Assembly (NCBI GenBank): GCA_902812365.1
Contig: CADDZC010000043.1
Span: 1 to 34,281, forward strand
DNA: 34,281 nucleotides
Direction of reading: 5' to 3'
Source of the DNA: Acidobacteriota bacterium
Lineage (GTDB): Bacteria; Acidobacteriota; Terriglobia; UBA7540
Shown: one piece after another, positions 33,417-34,281 of the stretch
Position numbering within the stretch: position 1 is the first letter of the stretch
Layout: every line of letters starts with the position of its first letter
The notes under the pieces: model-generated
Seen by the model: the letters and a program-made list of their open reading frames with translations, nothing else
Databases searched by the model: none
What the model was told of the DNA's origin: nothing
Made by a program: the position numbers and the translations under genes

Positions 33417-34281
33417 ATGGTCGGGAAAATGACCACAGGCGTGCGGATAATCATGCTTGTCCTGGTGTGGGCGGGCGGCCTGCGAGCGCAGTTCATACCG
33501 GGTGGAAACGTGGCGGTTACGGTGAAAGATCCCACTGGGGCCCTCGTTCCCAACGCCGTCATCACCCTGACCAATACCCAAACTGGCGTCGTCGTGGATT
33601 CGGCGAAGTCCGGTAAGAACGGAGAAGCACTCTTTCGGACGGTGCCTCCCGGGACGTATCGGGTTCAGGTTACAGCCCAAGGCTTCCGGACTGCGGTACA
33701 GGAGAACGTACCGGTGTCGGTAGGGCAGGCCACGACCGTGGATGTGACGCTGAGCGTCGGCAGCACCAGCCAAACGGTTACGGTGACCGGGGCTACTCCG
33801 GTTTTGAATACCGTTTCAGGAAGCGTGGGGACGGTCATCAGCAATACCTTGATTCAAAATCTACCGCTCGGCGGGCGCAACCCGATGATGCTGGAGTTCC
33901 TGGTGCCGGGGGTGAGTTGGGGTCTGGGAGCGCAATTCGGAGATATGAACTTCTTCGGGACGAACGGCGTCGCGCAAGGGCTTGGAACTTTTCAGTCCTC
34001 TTATATCTCTATAGGGGGCAGCAACACGCGGCAAAATGCGTTCATGCTGGACAGCACGCAGAACAACCATAACGAGCAGATCGGCTTTGTGCCTAACGTC
34101 GACCAAGTGCAAGAGTTGAGCGTGCTGCCCAATGCCTATGACGCGCAGAACGGGGTAGGGGCCACGACGATCGTTGCTGTCACTAAGAGCGGCACTAACC
34201 AGTTCCACGGCAATCTCTTTGAGTTCGTTCAGAACGACATCTTCAATGCCAACAATTTCTTCGCCAATCTTGCCGGCAAGC
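33417..34281 (+). CDS. TonB-dependent receptor, Oar-like (partial, runs off right edge)
   Basis: The first 288 codons of an outer-membrane receptor; the rest lies beyond the window. Seen: signal peptide (VRIIMLVLVWAGGLRAQ), a carboxypeptidase-regulatory-like beta-sandwich (about 28-118: VAVTVKDPTGALVPNAVITLTN, FRTVPPGTYRVQVTAQGF), VTVTGATPVLNT, and the plug domain with QNLPLGGRNPMML, ISIGGSNTRQNAFMLDS and QELSVLPNAYDAQNGVGATTIVAVTKSGTNQFHG. The ATG has GAGGAGGAAA close upstream. By position it is the uptake partner of the GntR-lyase-reductase group. It shares architecture with the receptor at 9834-12788 but is not a near-copy. Confidence 0.93.
   Translation, partial: MVGKMTTGVRIIMLVLVWAGGLRAQFIPGGNVAVTVKDPTGALVPNAVITLTNTQTGVVVDSAKSGKNGEALFRTVPPGTYRVQVTAQGFRTAVQENVPVSVGQATTVDVTLSVGSTSQTVTVTGATPVLNTVSGSVGTVISNTLIQNLPLGGRNPMMLEFLVPGVSWGLGAQFGDMNFFGTNGVAQGLGTFQSSYISIGGSNTRQNAFMLDSTQNNHNEQIGFVPNVDQVQELSVLPNAYDAQNGVGATTIVAVTKSGTNQFHGNLFEFVQNDIFNANNFFANLAGK

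Overview
The window looks like a chromosomal segment of a GC-rich Gram-negative bacterium, most likely an acidobacterium (Bryobacterales/Solibacter-like). The grounds are two Oar-type TonB-dependent receptors with an N-terminal carboxypeptidase-regulatory-like domain, secreted amidohydrolase and beta-lactamase-fold enzymes, a Tat-exported aldo/keto reductase, a LytS/YehU-type kinase, and a microcompartment locus built around a class II aldolase. The taxonomic call is inference from gene content. No phage, transposase, CRISPR array, tRNA or rRNA gene was recognised.

Left part (1-5259): a left-edge stretch carrying a perfect FNR-type palindrome; a secreted metal-dependent amidohydrolase and a secreted serine beta-lactamase-family hydrolase (+ strand); then on the - strand an AhpD/carboxymuconolactone-decarboxylase-like protein and an MFS exporter.

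Microcompartment region (5257-9675): on the - strand a ThiS-like sulfur-carrier protein with an unusual tail, followed by a LytS-type sensor kinase. Divergently, on the + strand, a class II aldolase with a probable C-terminal encapsulation helix, one BMC-H hexamer shell protein, three different BMC-P (EutN/CcmL) pentamer proteins and a small membrane protein. This is the most distinctive system here. Shell and one signature enzyme are present, but no aldehyde dehydrogenase, phosphotransacylase or alcohol dehydrogenase, so the core would have to be completed from elsewhere. A promoter with an inverted repeat around its -35 box precedes the operon.

Middle (9834-19978): a complete TonB-dependent receptor; argR-argG-argH (arginine repressor and the last two arginine-synthesis steps), with a possible ARG box on the argR start; a UDP-sugar dehydrogenase tail-to-tail with argH; divergently, a membrane-anchored triple-PASTA protein; and an EAL-HDOD signalling protein.

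Right part (20037-34281): a long - strand housekeeping cluster rpmH-rnpA-yidD-yidC-khpB-mnmE-hom (ribosome, RNase P, membrane insertion, tRNA modification, then homoserine dehydrogenase). rpmH has a TTG start and overlaps rnpA. Next come a lone sugar-binding lipoprotein with a strong leader hairpin, a bifunctional Rel (p)ppGpp enzyme, and rpmB. Last is a catabolic-looking group: Tat aldo/keto reductase, DapA-superfamily lyase, GntR/FCD regulator, and a divergent TonB-dependent receptor that runs off the right edge. A near-perfect 28-bp inverted repeat just downstream of that receptor's promoter is a good candidate operator for the GntR protein.
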